Source: Pollenia angustigena
Taxonomy: Eukaryota > Arthropoda > Insecta > Diptera > Polleniidae
Assembly: GCA_930367215.1 (NCBI GenBank)
Contig: OV884059.1
Location: 31,983,882 to 32,047,881 of the forward strand
Direction of reading: 5' to 3'
DNA length: 64,000 nucleotides
Each line of letters begins with the position of its first letter. Position 1 is the first letter of the stretch. Below, in pieces: positions 53,056-63,812 of this stretch. Under the pieces are notes generated by a model. It was not told the DNA's origin. It made no database searches and saw only the letters and a program-made list of their open reading frames with translations. A program made the position numbers and the translations under genes.

Positions 53056-54003
53056 CAGGTCTGTTCTGAAAATCACGTGATTTCAAATCACATGTGCTTT
53101 TAAAATCACACGTGTGATTTTGTGGTGTTCTGTAAATCACACCGTTTTTGTGTTTTTCGGTGTGATTTTCAATTGACGAAAGCACAAGCAAACACAAACA
53201 GTTTGTTCTACAATGTTATAGCTAATTTTAAATGCTTTTTATGTTATTTTTCAACAATTTGTTTTTTTAACCGATTTAGCGATCTCAAATTAACTTTAGA
53301 GTGTGTTTAAAATTTTGCAATTTTTTGCGAATTTTTGTCATGTTCGCGATAAAAGCAATTTGTTTCTATAAGTTTTCGATTCTTTATAGCTTTGACGATT
53401 TATAATAAATAGTAGAATTTCGCTACCATGCCGCTGTTAGCAAATTTTTGCGAATTTCCGTAATTTATGTAATTGTAATTTTTTTTATCCATTTTGCGAT
53501 TTCAAATAAAATTTAGGGCTTGTTTCCAAGCTTGCAATTTTTCGCGAATTTCGCCATTTTCGCTATAGAAGCGATTTTTTCCTGTGATTCTTTACAGCTC
53601 TTACGATTTTAAATTAATATTATAGGTACTTTGCTTTCATGCCGCTGTTAGCAAATAAGTCATCTTAATTCAACTAAAAAAAAAACAAACTGAAATCACA
53701 ACAGAAGTCTCAAAAGCAAATATCATTTTTTTTAAGTGTCGTCGAATTTTCATATTTTTAAAGGATTTGTTGCAAATAAAATAGTTTATTGCATATACCT
53801 ACAATTAATAAACAACACATTGAATATTTTGTTTAAGTAATTTATTATGACGGCCATCTTACAATAGTCGTAAAAATAACAAAGTGATTTCAAAAAGTTG
53901 TTTACGTAGCAGAACGTTTTGAAATCACTAAATAATATGCCCAGAACACCTTTCTTGTGATTTCAAATCACTATCATGAAATGTGATTTTCAGAACAGGC
54001 CTG
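53056..54003. mobile_element. 948-bp inverted-repeat element (CAGGTCTGTTCTGAAAATCA ends)
   Basis: The left end is inverted at TGATTTTCAGAACAGGCCTG, and ATA flanks both sides. Repeated GTGATTTCAAATCAC palindromic motifs occupy both subterminal zones. Inner direct repeats around TTCGCTA, GCCGCTGTTAGCAAAT and CGAATTT recur near 53430 and 53640. Confidence 0.75.
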
Positions 54004-54638
54004 ATAAAAATTTAAATAAAATTTTTCTAAAAATTTGAAATAAGTAGCGGTTAATATGGTCTTTAACAGAAAAAAATCAATATATAATCTTTATTCGTTT
54101 GTCTTTATTCGACGTCGTCGTCAATGAATTTACTCAACTTTCCTGACTTAAACAAATCTCAAGCAAAAGACTTGAACATTCACTATAGGTACGATACATA
54201 ATTTTTTTGTCTGTCGAGCTGCGTACTTAAATTTTTACATTTCTTAAATTTTTTTTTGCCTAACCTAAGACCGCCTACAGTTACTTCACTCTGTTACGAT
54301 GCAAAAATTTTAAATGAATATAAAATTCCTAGTATAACGGTACCAATTGAATTGAATGATTTAGATAGTGTGGAAAAAATCAATTTAGTCAGAGCTTTGA
54401 TGCGAAAAGACAAATAATTTGCAAACTACATATTTAAATTTCAGGTGTCCGGCTAGATTGGCAAAAAACCCCCTTTGTGCGGCGGTCACCGGTTTTTTCT
54501 GTAAAATCTTATGGAAAATATGGTGGCATGCTTGTTCTGTTCATACTCCTACTGAACTCTTATACACTTGCAGTATGAAATTATTGAATATGTAAGTGCA
54601 ATGAATTTTCAAGTTTCGTTATTTATGTATAGCCACAT

Positions 54639-55276
54639 CACAATAGTGCAGATGGTATTATGCATTTGTGCTGATATGAGCAACACCATAAAATATGGAT
54701 CCTAGGCCCAACTTAAAGTATACCGGTCTTATGATGTCCATCCGGCTGGCTGTCCCTGTAACCTTGTGCGCAAAGTACAGGTCTCAATTTTGGAGAAAAT
54801 TTCATAAAATTTGGCACATAGGTTATTATTGGCACAAGGACCAAGCCTTTAAAATGGGCCGAATCGTAGGGCCACGAGGAGAGATAAGGGGCAAAAATAA
54901 AATTAAGGCCCCTATTACGGTTCACAACTCAACTCAGTTGAGTTTGTTATTCATGTATACCCACATCACAACAGTGCAGAGGGTATTATGCATTTGTGCT
55001 GATAAGAGTAACACCATCAAATATGGATCCTAGGCCCACCTTAAAGTATACCGGTCTTATGATGTCCATCCGGCTGGCTGTCCCTGTAACCTTGTGCGCA
55101 AAGTACAGGTCGCAATTTTGGAGAAAATTTCATAAAATTTGGCGCATAGGTTATTATTGGCACAAGGACCAAGCCTATAAAATGGGCCGAATCGTAGGGC
55201 CACGAGGAGAGATAAGGGGCAAAAATAAAATTAAGGCCCCTATTACGGTTCACAACTCAACTCAGTTGAGTTTGTA
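54639..55276 (+). repeat. Near-identical tandem duplication, period 328 bp
   Basis: ATGGATCCTAGGCCCA-type landmarks at 54695 and 55023 are 328 bp apart. Each copy holds a DINE-like segment (GCAAAGTACAGGTC, CCGGCTGGCTGTCCCTGTAA) joined to ACGGTTCACAACTCAACTCA. Only a handful of mismatches separate the copies, so the duplication is recent. Mirror ORFs in both copies are artefacts. Confidence 0.88.
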
Positions 55277-55822
55277 ATTTCTTAATTTTTGTATTATGGT
55301 TTACAACTTTGCTATATTCAGGTATGTGATGAAAAGCGATCGATTTCAAAACGACCGTTTTTAAAGGTGTGATGAATTTCGAACGATTTTAAAATCTATT
55401 TCTGAATTAAAGTCTTAAATTTTCGTTCAGAATACACTTTAGTTAACGTATATAATATAAAATTTTAAATAATAAACACTGAAAGTAAAAGGAATATGCA
55501 TTTACAATCCATTTTAAAAGATATCGAAAACGATATTTTCGGTTTCAAATCGTATCGTTTTTAAAATCGATTTCCATCACATACCTGTTTGTCGTGAACA
55601 AAAACTGTCAAAATTCACAACTGATCACAACCAGTTCTCTGAGTTGAGTTGTGAACCGTAATGCTGGGTACACACTATGCAACACGTTTACGCAATCTAG
55701 TGAATTTAATTCATTTTCATTCATTTCAGATTGCATCAACATCAAACCGCTTTGATATTTTGAGGTTGCATTGAAACAGATTGCATGTAGGTTGCACTGT
55801 GTGTACTCAACATAACAGGGGC
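55232..55822. mobile_element. Inverted-repeat element with a nested insertion near its right end
   Basis: AAGGCCCCTATTACGGTTCA with CAACTCAACTCAG is inverted at 55633-55663, but the last bases of the right end (GGGGCCTTT, 55817-55825) are displaced by a segment with ends GGGTACACACTATGCAAC and GTTGCACTGTGTGTAC (about 55674-55805). Confidence 0.65.
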
Positions 55823-55825
55823 CTT

Positions 55826-56445
55826 TATTATTTTACACAATTCTAACAAATTTTTAAAGTAAAATAATTTATAATTTCTCGTTAAATTATTTTGTTAACC
55901 AAACAAATGAAAAATGTATTCAGAACCATGCGTTATTTTACGATATCTACAAAATTATTTTGTAAAATACATTAAATTTCTTATATTTTACAAAATTAAA
56001 TTGCTACAAAATATTTTCTTTAGTTTCGTTAAAAAAACAGCACATATGCCGTATTTTTTAAAACAAAATAAGTAGCTACGAAAGTTTCTTTCGTAAAATG
56101 TAGCATGAATTTTTTTGAGTGTAAATACAAGCTATGTTTACATACATACGTTTTATTTCCTTATTTGAACACCAAATACAAAATTTAGCCAAATGTTTTA
56201 ATAAAAATTACCCTAAAAAAGCATACAAAATCAACATACCACAAACCCCAACACAAGAATATTTAAATAACACCACAACATACTGATGATGATTCTAGAA
56301 AAAATAAACTAAAGATTATGTAAAGTTTACATAAAATTTCTCGTACATAAGAAATATTAAAGTAAAAACAAAAAATAAAAGATTTTTAATTAAATATGTA
56401 GATCATTTGTGTTTTATTTTTAAACATTAATTAACTATTTAAGAT
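55826..56445. other. AT-rich spacer including the presumed 3' UTR of a minus-strand gene
   Basis: On the minus strand AATAAA (plus 56413-56418) lies about 30 bases after the stop codon of the exon at 56446-56524 and could direct polyadenylation. No other gene is visible. Confidence 0.35.
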
Positions 56446-56524
56446 TTAAATTAAGTCGGGAATTTGATCTTCTCCATTGCTGCATATAGCATTGAGTTTG
56501 ACAGTTCCTTTGAGTTCTTGGAAC
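56446..56524 (-). CDS. Terminal exon of an unidentified minus-strand gene
   Basis: After the acceptor ACATTTTATTCTTAG the frame, joined to the 40-nt exon at 60027-60066, reads FQELKGTVKLNAICSNG then EDQIPDLI and TAA. The acidic EDQIPDLI tail, mixed codon use and higher GC than the flanks look like real coding sequence. The intron would be 3,502 bp and full of transposons. The protein family is not recognised. It is unlikely to be transposon-derived because neither exon lies within inverted-repeat ends. Confidence 0.5.
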
Positions 56525-56559
56525 CTAAGAATAAAATGTAAAAATATTATTTTTAATTG

Positions 56560-57425
56560 GTATTGTGGTTATTTTGTTGAACTATTTATGGTTTTTAATC
56601 CAAATTTTTAATATTTTTAATTAGGCTTAAGTTCATGAAATTTAATTATCATTAAATTATTTTTATGAAGAAAGGAATTTTACAACATGAAAATTAATTA
56701 AAATTGTTATTGATAACACGGTGAATTTTTGAATGACTTAAACTCTCATTACAAATTTTTTTTGTGTTTAAGATAGCATTGATTAATTGATTAATAAAAT
56801 TTTTATAAAATGTTTAAAAGTTTATTTTCATGAAAAGTTAAATAACTCAGTCAATCACTTATCTATTTTTAAACCCAAATATGCGTTGTAATCGTTAATA
56901 AACGTACTTTTTGAATAAACTCAATAGTATTATAGTTTCTTAAGAAAATAATGTATAAAAACGTCACTAATTTTGAAATTTTTTTGAAAAATCTACAAAA
57001 TTTGTGTTTGCTCGACAATAACATCCAAATTTCTCCAGTTTTCTTAAATAAATTATACATTGTTCGAAAGATCTCAGTTTCTTCTTTCCAAATCTAGTAA
57101 GAAATTGAAAATCGGATCATTATCAACAAAATTACAGGCTTATAAGTGCGCAAAGGCACAAAAACCGGTTTTTTACCCGTAAATCCGGATTTTGGAGGTG
57201 TCCGGTATATTTCACTATTGGAATCTTGTTTTAGTCGACAAGCCCTACAAGAAAAATAATATCCGGTCCCAGGTTTTTCTATTTCATTCAATTTTGTAAC
57301 ACTGTGTAATCTTTCATTCTTGACGTGGCTGGGCTTGTAAAATTCCTTTCTTCATAAAAATAATTTAATGAAAATTAAATTTCATGAACTTAAGCCTAAT
57401 TAAAAATATTAAAATATTATTTTTA
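56560..57425. repeat. Inverted pair of a dispersed AT-rich repeat
   Basis: AGGCTTAAGTTCATGAAATT...AAGAAAGGAATTTTACAA at 56625-56690 is inverted at 57336-57405. A third copy lies at 63541-63710 next to a tRNA-like segment. About 640 bp separate the arms. Confidence 0.7.
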
Positions 57426-57439
57426 GTTTTAAAATTTTT

Positions 57440-57960
57440 TTGAAATTTGAAGTGGGCGTGGCACCACCCGTACAAAGACAATATAGATTTCTGTATAACA
57501 AATGGCAGGGTTATCAGTACACAAGATCTGTCAATAATTGGGCGGGATTAGATTAGTAGGCGTGGTACAAAATAGAGTTCTGTATATCTAAAGAACGGTA
57601 AGTATAAGAATGTCCAAATTTGGTACAAATATAATGGCTATCATTACGCAGCATTTGTCAAAAATGGGCAGGATTGCAGAAGTGGACGTGGCACCAACTA
57701 TAATTTTGTATATCTAGAGAACTGCAACAGTAACAGTTTACACATTTGGTACAAACAGCTTGGTTATCAATATGCAACATTAGTCAAAAAGCGGGACTAG
57801 AAGTATGCCTGGCCAAACAATTTTGAATATCTGAAGAACGTTAAGTACGAATTCGGAACAAAAAGAATGGTTATCAATACACAGCATCGTCAAAAATATG
57901 TGGGATTGCAGAAGAGGGCGTGGCAAAAACTATAATTCAGTATATTGTCAATTAACAAAG
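57440..57960 (+). repeat. Degenerate tandem repeat, about 110-130-bp units
   Basis: Variants of GGGCGTGGCACCA, TTTTGTATATCTAGAGAAC and TGGTTATCAATACACAGCAT recur about four times. Confidence 0.65.
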
Positions 57961-58129
57961 CCCGTAATTAAATCGACAGCAGTTACTCCAAATGATCCCT
58001 CATTACACAGTGCAACAAAATTCGGGTCATCGCCGCCAGCCTCAGTACTTGCAACGCGAAATGAAACTAGACTATTGATAGATCAAATCTGCCAAAGGGA
58101 TTTGAAAAGTTAGCTCGGATTCCCGAAAT

Positions 58130-58930
58130 ATGGTTCCCTAAAGTTTTTGAATTTTTTGAAAAGGCGTTTGGTATAAGTCAAAAAAAAATATACTTTATGT
58201 ACTTTTGAGCTAAAATACTATTTCTGATGTCTTCAGTAGAATTGTATGGCGATTCTTTTCTTAGAATATATTAACCCTCTAACACTAATTTTAAGGGGTA
58301 ATTTTTGTCCTTTTTAACTTCTCCACAAAAGTATACTAAAACGGCACTTAAGAGGGTTAACATGTTCTACGAATATTTTCCGCATCAAATTTTACTAGGG
58401 GTCTTCTAAAAAGTTCGTGCAGTGTATGTAAAACGCATTTTCGAAATTTCGGGCATTGAAATTTTTGAATTTCTTGAAACGGCGTTTGGTGCAAGTCAAA
58501 AAAATAATTTTAAAGTACTTCTGAGCAAAAATACTAATTCAGATGTCTTCAGTAGAATTGTTTGGCGATTCTTTTCTTAGAATATATTAACCCTCTAACA
58601 CTCATTTTAAGGGGTAATTTTTGTCCTTTTTAAACTTCTCCACAAGAGTATACTAAAACGGCACTTTAGAGGGTTAAAATGTTTGAAGAATATTTTTTTC
58701 AACAAATTTCACTAGGCGTCTTCTAATACAAAAAAAATCGTGCATGTATGTAAAACAGATTTTCGAAATTCCGAACCTTGAAATTTTTGAATTTTTCAAA
58801 AACCAGTTTTTAATAAATACATTGCACGATTTTTTGATCTTAGAATACCCCTGGTAAAATTTGATGCAGTGAATATTCGTAGAATATTTTAACCCCCAAA
58901 AGTGCCGTTTTAGTAAAATTTTGTGAAGAA
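58130..58930 (+). repeat. Tandem duplication, period about 316 bp, with a third inverted part
   Basis: GATGTCTTCAGTAGAATTGT is at 58226 and 58542. Each unit contains ACCCTCTAACACT...TTTTAAGGGGTAATTTTTG and AAAACGGCAC...AGAGGGTTAA, themselves inverted around CTTCTCCACAA. A partial reverse copy follows at about 58830-58945. Confidence 0.75.
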
Positions 58931-58947
58931 GTTACAAAAACGGCAAC

Positions 58948-59974
58948 CCTGGCACAGAATACACAGAACTGTCACGAGACGGAAGATTTTGAGTTTTTTT
59001 TTGTCTCTTTCAAAGAAAGCTGCCCTTTTGCATTTCTGTTTTCATCATATTCTATGCCGCAATACAATGAACACAAATTTATTTAGTTAAGATTTATTTA
59101 CAAAACTGTTGTAAAAATTAACTTTTAAGTTCACCACAACACGAGTTAATAATATTAAAGTAAGTAAATAACATTATAACACAAAACATTATTACTAAGG
59201 GTGTGTGTGAAACGGTAGCAAAGTTCTATGGTGAAATGAAATTTGTTTGTGGTAGAAAATTTTCATATTTGTGCTGTGTGAAATTGGAACATTTTTGACA
59301 ACGTAAAATTTTGACATAAAGAAAAAAACAATTACTAATAATTTTGTTTAAAATTAATAAATTAAACAAACGTTTACCAATAATCATTTAAATTCTGTTG
59401 GAAATGAGATCGTCCCAACTATTTGACGATTTCGTTCTGATTTATTAACAATTTTTACAAAAAGTGTGGACAAAAAAGCTTATACATTTTTGAATACTTA
59501 CATCTTGTATAATTCTTTTTGATTTTTTTTGCCGCTGGTCCTGCTTCCATATTAGTTTTTATTTTGTTTAAACAAATTTGATGAAAAAAAATAATTTTGT
59601 GGTTGTCAAAAATTTCTTCGCTAATGTCAAAATTTATACTAGCCCCTAGGGCTAGTGAAATTTTATTCACCTCAATAGTGTCAAAATTTTACTTCCATGA
59701 GTACTTTGCTACCGTTTCACACACATCCTAAATACATTTTTTTGCACAAAAAACAACGTTTGTTGAACTAATGCATTTGTTTAACGTGGTTTGTGTTTTT
59801 TTATTTTTGTTTTGATCACGCCATTTGTGTTGATTGTTGCGGCCTGTTTTTACACCTTGTCACTTCACTACCAAAAAAAGCTTTCTGTCTCTTTCTTCGA
59901 AAGCTACCCTCGCAAATTATTTGGGCCTTTTTCACACGTCACTTTTTACAGTTCTGTGTGTTCTGTGACCCTGG
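58948..59974. mobile_element. Outer inverted-repeat element around a TAA-type MITE
   Basis: CACAGAATACACAGAACTG (58952) is inverted at CAGTTCTGTGTGTTCTGTG (59950). Inner arms also match around GTCTCTTTC..GAAAGC. The interior contains the element 59199-59728. Confidence 0.6.
59199..59728. mobile_element. 530-bp MITE with TAA duplication
   Basis: GGGTGTGTGTGAAACGGTAG and CTACCGTTTCACACACATCC are inverted, flanked by TAA (59196-59198 and 59729-59731). Confidence 0.82.
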
Positions 59975-60026
59975 TTCTACCAAATAAAAACAAGTTATGA
60001 TTTTAAATTTCATTTAAAACACTTAC

Positions 60027-60066
60027 CGTTTATCGCATCTTTTATTAATAGTTTCAATTGGATGGT
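60027..60066 (-). CDS. 40-nt internal exon of an unidentified minus-strand gene
   Basis: The exon lies between the acceptor GTTTTTTTTCCAG and the perfect donor GTAAGT (plus 60026-60021). Its phase (2 + 36 + 2 nt) joins in frame to the exon at 56446-56524: HPIETINKRCDKR, then FQELKG. No stop occurs in that frame. The preceding exon must supply the first base of the split codon and is not found with confidence in the window. Confidence 0.45.
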
Positions 60067-60099
60067 CTGGAAAAAAAACAAAATAAAAATAGTCTTATC

Positions 60100-61763
60100 T
60101 AGGGTATTCATTTAATCGACCTTTTGCTTTAATCGGCTAATCGCGCGATTAATTAACCGAGGTTTTGGTTTAATCGGTTAATAATCGGTTAATTTTGTTT
60201 TTGATCGGTTAACCGATTAATAAAGTTTTTTTTATAAATTAAGTAATTTCAGTATATAAAAATGCATTAATTGCTTATTTTTTGGAGTTTATAAGTAAAA
60301 AACAGCAATAACATAGGTACGAAACATAACAATTCTTGAACTAAAACAAGCAAGCAAAAAAAACAATTCATTAATGCACAAGGTGTGGTATCAAGACATA
60401 TCCTCATAATATCCTAAACAAAATTTAAAATTGTTTAAAGTAAATATTGTTGTGTTTCAAACAAAATAAAAATTGTAATACTGTGTTCATTGATTCGTCA
60501 TAACTGCATAGTAGAAATCTAAATTATAAGCGGTATCTTACAACAGTCATATCGTTAGCTTAATATACAAACCTGCTAATTCACTTTGAGCACATTTTAC
60601 AGGAGAGAAAAAAACTTTTTATTTTTCCTATTTGAAGCTTGATAGAAAATTAAAATTACAGTCAGTTTTACACACTTCAAGACTTAAAAAGAAGAAACAC
60701 TACATGCTGGTCGACGAGGCGTACCTTTCTCTACCACACGGAATCAAAATCTAAATTTACATAAAAAGTGGATTTAGCCGGTTTGCATATTATGCCAACT
60801 ATATATATTTCCTGTACGTATTTTATGACAAAAGACTTAATGACTACCTTGTGAAACCCCCAAATATTTATATATGTATACAAAAATAAACTGAGATAAT
60901 TTTATTAGTTATTTCAATAGTTAAAGGACATCTTATAAAATAATCTTTTAAGGCCATTATTACAACTTGAAGTTAGCTAAAGTTAAGATTACATTGACAG
61001 ATAATAATGTGTTATCTGTCAAAAAGCGTCTGTTAACTGTCGGATAACAGCTAACGCCAAGTTATAATAATGGCCCTTAGAAAAGTAATTTGGTTTAAAT
61101 GTTAAGGATTAAAGCGATTCTTTTCTTTAGTTTTGACAAAAGTTGACTTGGAAAAAATTATTTTACTTATCGTAGATGAATATCTGATTTCTCAGTCCTT
61201 TTCCAGGATTTCTCTAAACGTATAAAATACTCCATTATGCCATTAGAGTTTTTTAAAATTTTTAACACTTCTCATTGTTTCGGTTAATTCTGTTAAAAGA
61301 CTGATATGAGAATATATGAGAAGAAACAAATAACTTAACACATACATAAAAAGTACGGGAAACAAAAAAAAATGTGTTGGCAATCAAATATTTAACCCAT
61401 TTTTCGCCACATTCCTGTTAATCGATGAAGAAGATAAAAAGCATTGAAAAACATTGTAATTTTAGTCATCGGTCGACGGAAAATCGGTTAAAATGAAGAT
61501 CACGGAACTGTTTGTACGAAAAAATATTTTCTAAACAAATACATTTGGTATATTAGACGAAACAAATAATTAAAAACACAAAAAAAATATGTTATAATAC
61601 TACAAAAAATTGAAAATTTTGTTACTTCGGTTAATCGGTTAATCGACTGAAATTAACCGGTTTAATCGTTAATCGAAAAAAGCCAATTTGAAATTAACCG
61701 ATCAGTTAATCGGGTAGTAATTAATCGGTTAACCGGTTGACGGTTAACCGAATGAATACCCTA
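60100..61763. mobile_element. 1.66-kb hAT-like element with 8-bp duplication GTCTTATC
   Basis: TAGGGTATTCATTTAATCG and CGAATGAATACCCTA-type ends are inverted, flanked by GTCTTATC (60092-60099 and 61764-61771). Both subterminal zones are dense with TTAATCGGTTAA and AACCGATTAA motifs, probable transposase-binding sites. No transposase ORF remains. A TTA-type MITE is nested at 60951. Confidence 0.88.
60951..61076. mobile_element. 126-bp MITE with TTA duplication
   Basis: AGGCCATTATTACAACTTG and CAAGTTATAATAATGGCCC are inverted, flanked by TTA (60948-60950 and 61077-61079). Confidence 0.82.
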
Positions 61764-61777
61764 GTCTTATCAGATAA

Positions 61778-61920
61778 GTCTTGGTTCACACTATGAAAGT
61801 TTTCTTTCAGAAAGTCTGAGTTTATGGGTGAGAGAGGAGAGATGAAAAGCATGTTCTCTTCCCCTCTCACCAATAAACTCAAACTTTCTGAAAGAAAACT
61901 TTCATAGCGTGATCCCAGAC
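61778..61920. mobile_element. 143-bp MITE with TAA duplication
   Basis: GTCTTGGTTCACACTATGAA and its inverted end (AGCGTGATCCCAGAC) are flanked by TAA (61775-61777 and 61921-61923). It is seven bases from the hAT duplication. Same family as 50492-50634. Confidence 0.85.
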
Positions 61921-62093
61921 TAAGCTGGTCGGACGGCAAGAAAAAAGTCGGCAGCAATAACTTTGTTATGTGCTTTAAATTGACTTCAGCGAACTGAATC
62001 TAAATCTGTTCATTGATTGATTCTATCACCTCTAGTTTTTGACGGCCAACGAAATAAAAGTTCGGCATTTTAGATGATTCTAAAATATAATAA

Positions 62094-62353
62094 AGCTTTG
62101 TTCACTCCAGTTAAATATTTGACGTTCTACACGTAACTACTAGTTTTATTAAACAAATATTTGCTTTTGCACAATGTTTGGCTAGATTAAACAACGTTTA
62201 ACAGTTTCTAAATTACATTATACAAATCTCTACTTACAAATAAAGCTTGGTAAATCAATAGAAATTGTTAAAATAAAGCTTAAGTTGGATCAGTTTACTG
62301 GTCACGTAATTTTGGATTTTTTCGTCAAATATTTGTTAGGTCTGAACGTGCCT
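62094..62353. mobile_element. 260-bp MITE, short copy of the 49300-50899 family
   Basis: AGCTTTGTTCACTCC...AAATATTTGACG and CGTCAAATATTTGTTAGG...GTGCCT are inverted, flanked by TAA (62091-62093 and 62354-62356). Confidence 0.8.
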
Positions 62354-62356
62354 TAA

Positions 62357-63130
62357 GTAAAATCCCTGCGGGAAATTTGTGTCAATTGGTCCAACGGACT
62401 TGTCCTGGGAGTTGTGAAAATAGAACCGGTACAAAAAGAAACAACTTATGACCAGTGAAAGGAGAACCAATCATGTATCTGGTTTATGAAGAACAAAAAG
62501 GTAGAAAAAGTAATGAATTACAGTACAGTCTTCACCGGTGGTGTGACACATTTTTTGGGACTTTATAAAATTTAGTACTTGAATTTAATTCTACGACTTG
62601 TTTTATTGAAATTATTCTACTTTGTATTGAAATAATAACTGTCACTAAACACGTCCATTGAGAATGGGTGTGCGACTGGTCAAATGGTGTCAATTGACCC
62701 CCTCCAATGACCCATGTAAAAGTGATAGGTCTTATTCATATAAAGTGTTAGAACTAGAACCGGTCTCTACCACCAAAGACCTAATTTTTGTGGAACCTCT
62801 ATCTTCGATTACAATAATATGGAATATTAAATATGTATTTTTAAAATTATAGATTTTGTCGATTCAATTGTATTAACGCTAAATTAAATCAAAATTAATG
62901 AAAAGTCTCCTACTGTCTTTTATTAATACGATCTTCGTATGACGTGCTAAATTCCCAGTTTTTCATATTTGATAAATACACTGAAATTTATTGTTGAGGG
63001 AAAGCAAGCCCCTATGCGCATTTCGCCGGTTGCTTACACCAGCTCATCAGGAAACCTTTTCCAAAGATTTTAGAAAAGCCAAAAATATTAAACAAATAAA
63101 ACCTTAAGCGAATAAGAGTTATAAACACTC
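62357..63130. other. Spacer with higher-GC patches, no gene identified
   Basis: Patches at 62640-62790 and 63000-63060 resemble decayed coding DNA but no family is recognised. Confidence 0.3.
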
Positions 63131-63150
63131 TAAGTCTTACCTGTAACAAT
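63131..63150 (-). promoter_or_regulatory. Candidate recursive-splice site or exon junction (ATTGTTACAG|GTAAGA)
   Basis: On the minus strand a T-rich run ends in CAG immediately followed by GTAAGA at 63142-63135. This is the ratchet-point signature in long fly introns. It lies upstream of the 60027-60066 exon in the same orientation. It may equally be an ordinary donor or chance. Confidence 0.25.
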
Positions 63151-63247
63151 ATCAAAGCTTAAACAAAACACCAACAATAAACAGTGAGTTTATCTTTTCT
63201 TACATCCCCCTACAATTGGTTGGGTTCTTTCCGACTCGAATTGTATT

Positions 63248-63382
63248 GTTTTTCAAACTAAGATAACAATTTTCGGTTAGAGAATTCATATTGAAAACAA
63301 AAACAAATACAAGATGTTTTGTTGTTTCAATATAAATTCCCAAGCGAAAATTTTTATTTTATTTGAAAAAACAGGCAGTTAA
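63248..63382. mobile_element. MITE of the 18041-18180 family
   Basis: GTTTTTCAAACTAAG... and ATTTGAAAAAACAGGCAG are inverted. The centre GAAAACAAAAACAA...TTTCAATATAAATTCCCAAG matches the other copy. Confidence 0.6.
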
Positions 63383-63563
63383 GCGTATCTCCCTTTACAG
63401 ATCACAAGATTGTGATACCAATAAATTTCTCTCGTATTTTGAAAATAAGCTCATTTATTTCGGCCGTAGTTTATGTATTTTTGGTGATTTTAATATTGAC
63501 AGTTTCAATAATAGTTGCGTTCGAGAACACAAAAGTTTTTACTATTTATTAGTATTGTGGTTA
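63378..63563 (+). pseudogene. Non-LTR retrotransposon endonuclease fragment
   Basis: It reads ISLYRSQDCDTNKFLSYFEN then LCIFGDFNIDSFNN, the central part of an apurinic-like endonuclease with the GDFNID catalytic motif typical of CR1/jockey ORF2. It is truncated on both sides by repeats. Confidence 0.7.
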
Positions 63564-63710
63564 TTTTATTGAACTATTTATGTTTTTTAATCCAAATTTT
63601 TAATATTTTTAATTAGGCTTAAGTTCATTAAATTTAATTTTCATTAAATTATTTTTATGAAGAAAGGAATTTTACAACATGAAAATTAATTAAAATTTAT
63701 TGATAATTTT
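63541..63710. repeat. Dispersed AT-rich repeat, third copy
   Basis: Near-identical to 56568-56715 (TATTGTGGTTATTTT, TTTTTAATCCAAATTTTTAA, AAGAAAGGAATTTTACAACA). Confidence 0.8.
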
Positions 63711-63812
63711 TCATTCTTGACTCAATCTGGGCTCGAACCCAGGTGTTTACGGACAGGTTACCCTGACATGTTTCGATTGCAACCACTCAATCTCCTCAGA
63801 GGGCTTGCCGTT
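63709..63812 (-). repeat. tRNA-like segment, probable SINE head
   Basis: On the minus strand GAGATTGAGTGGTTGCAATC (A-box-like) is followed about 40 bases later by CACCTGGGTTCGAGCCCAG, a strong B box with a pairable T arm. Adjacent 3' sequence is the AT-rich repeat 63541-63710. The acceptor stem is not convincing, so a SINE rather than a tRNA gene. Confidence 0.5.

Noticed and set aside
54695..55277. Paired ORFs of 70-112 codons on both strands
   Set aside because: They arise from a duplicated DINE segment and appear identically in both copies.
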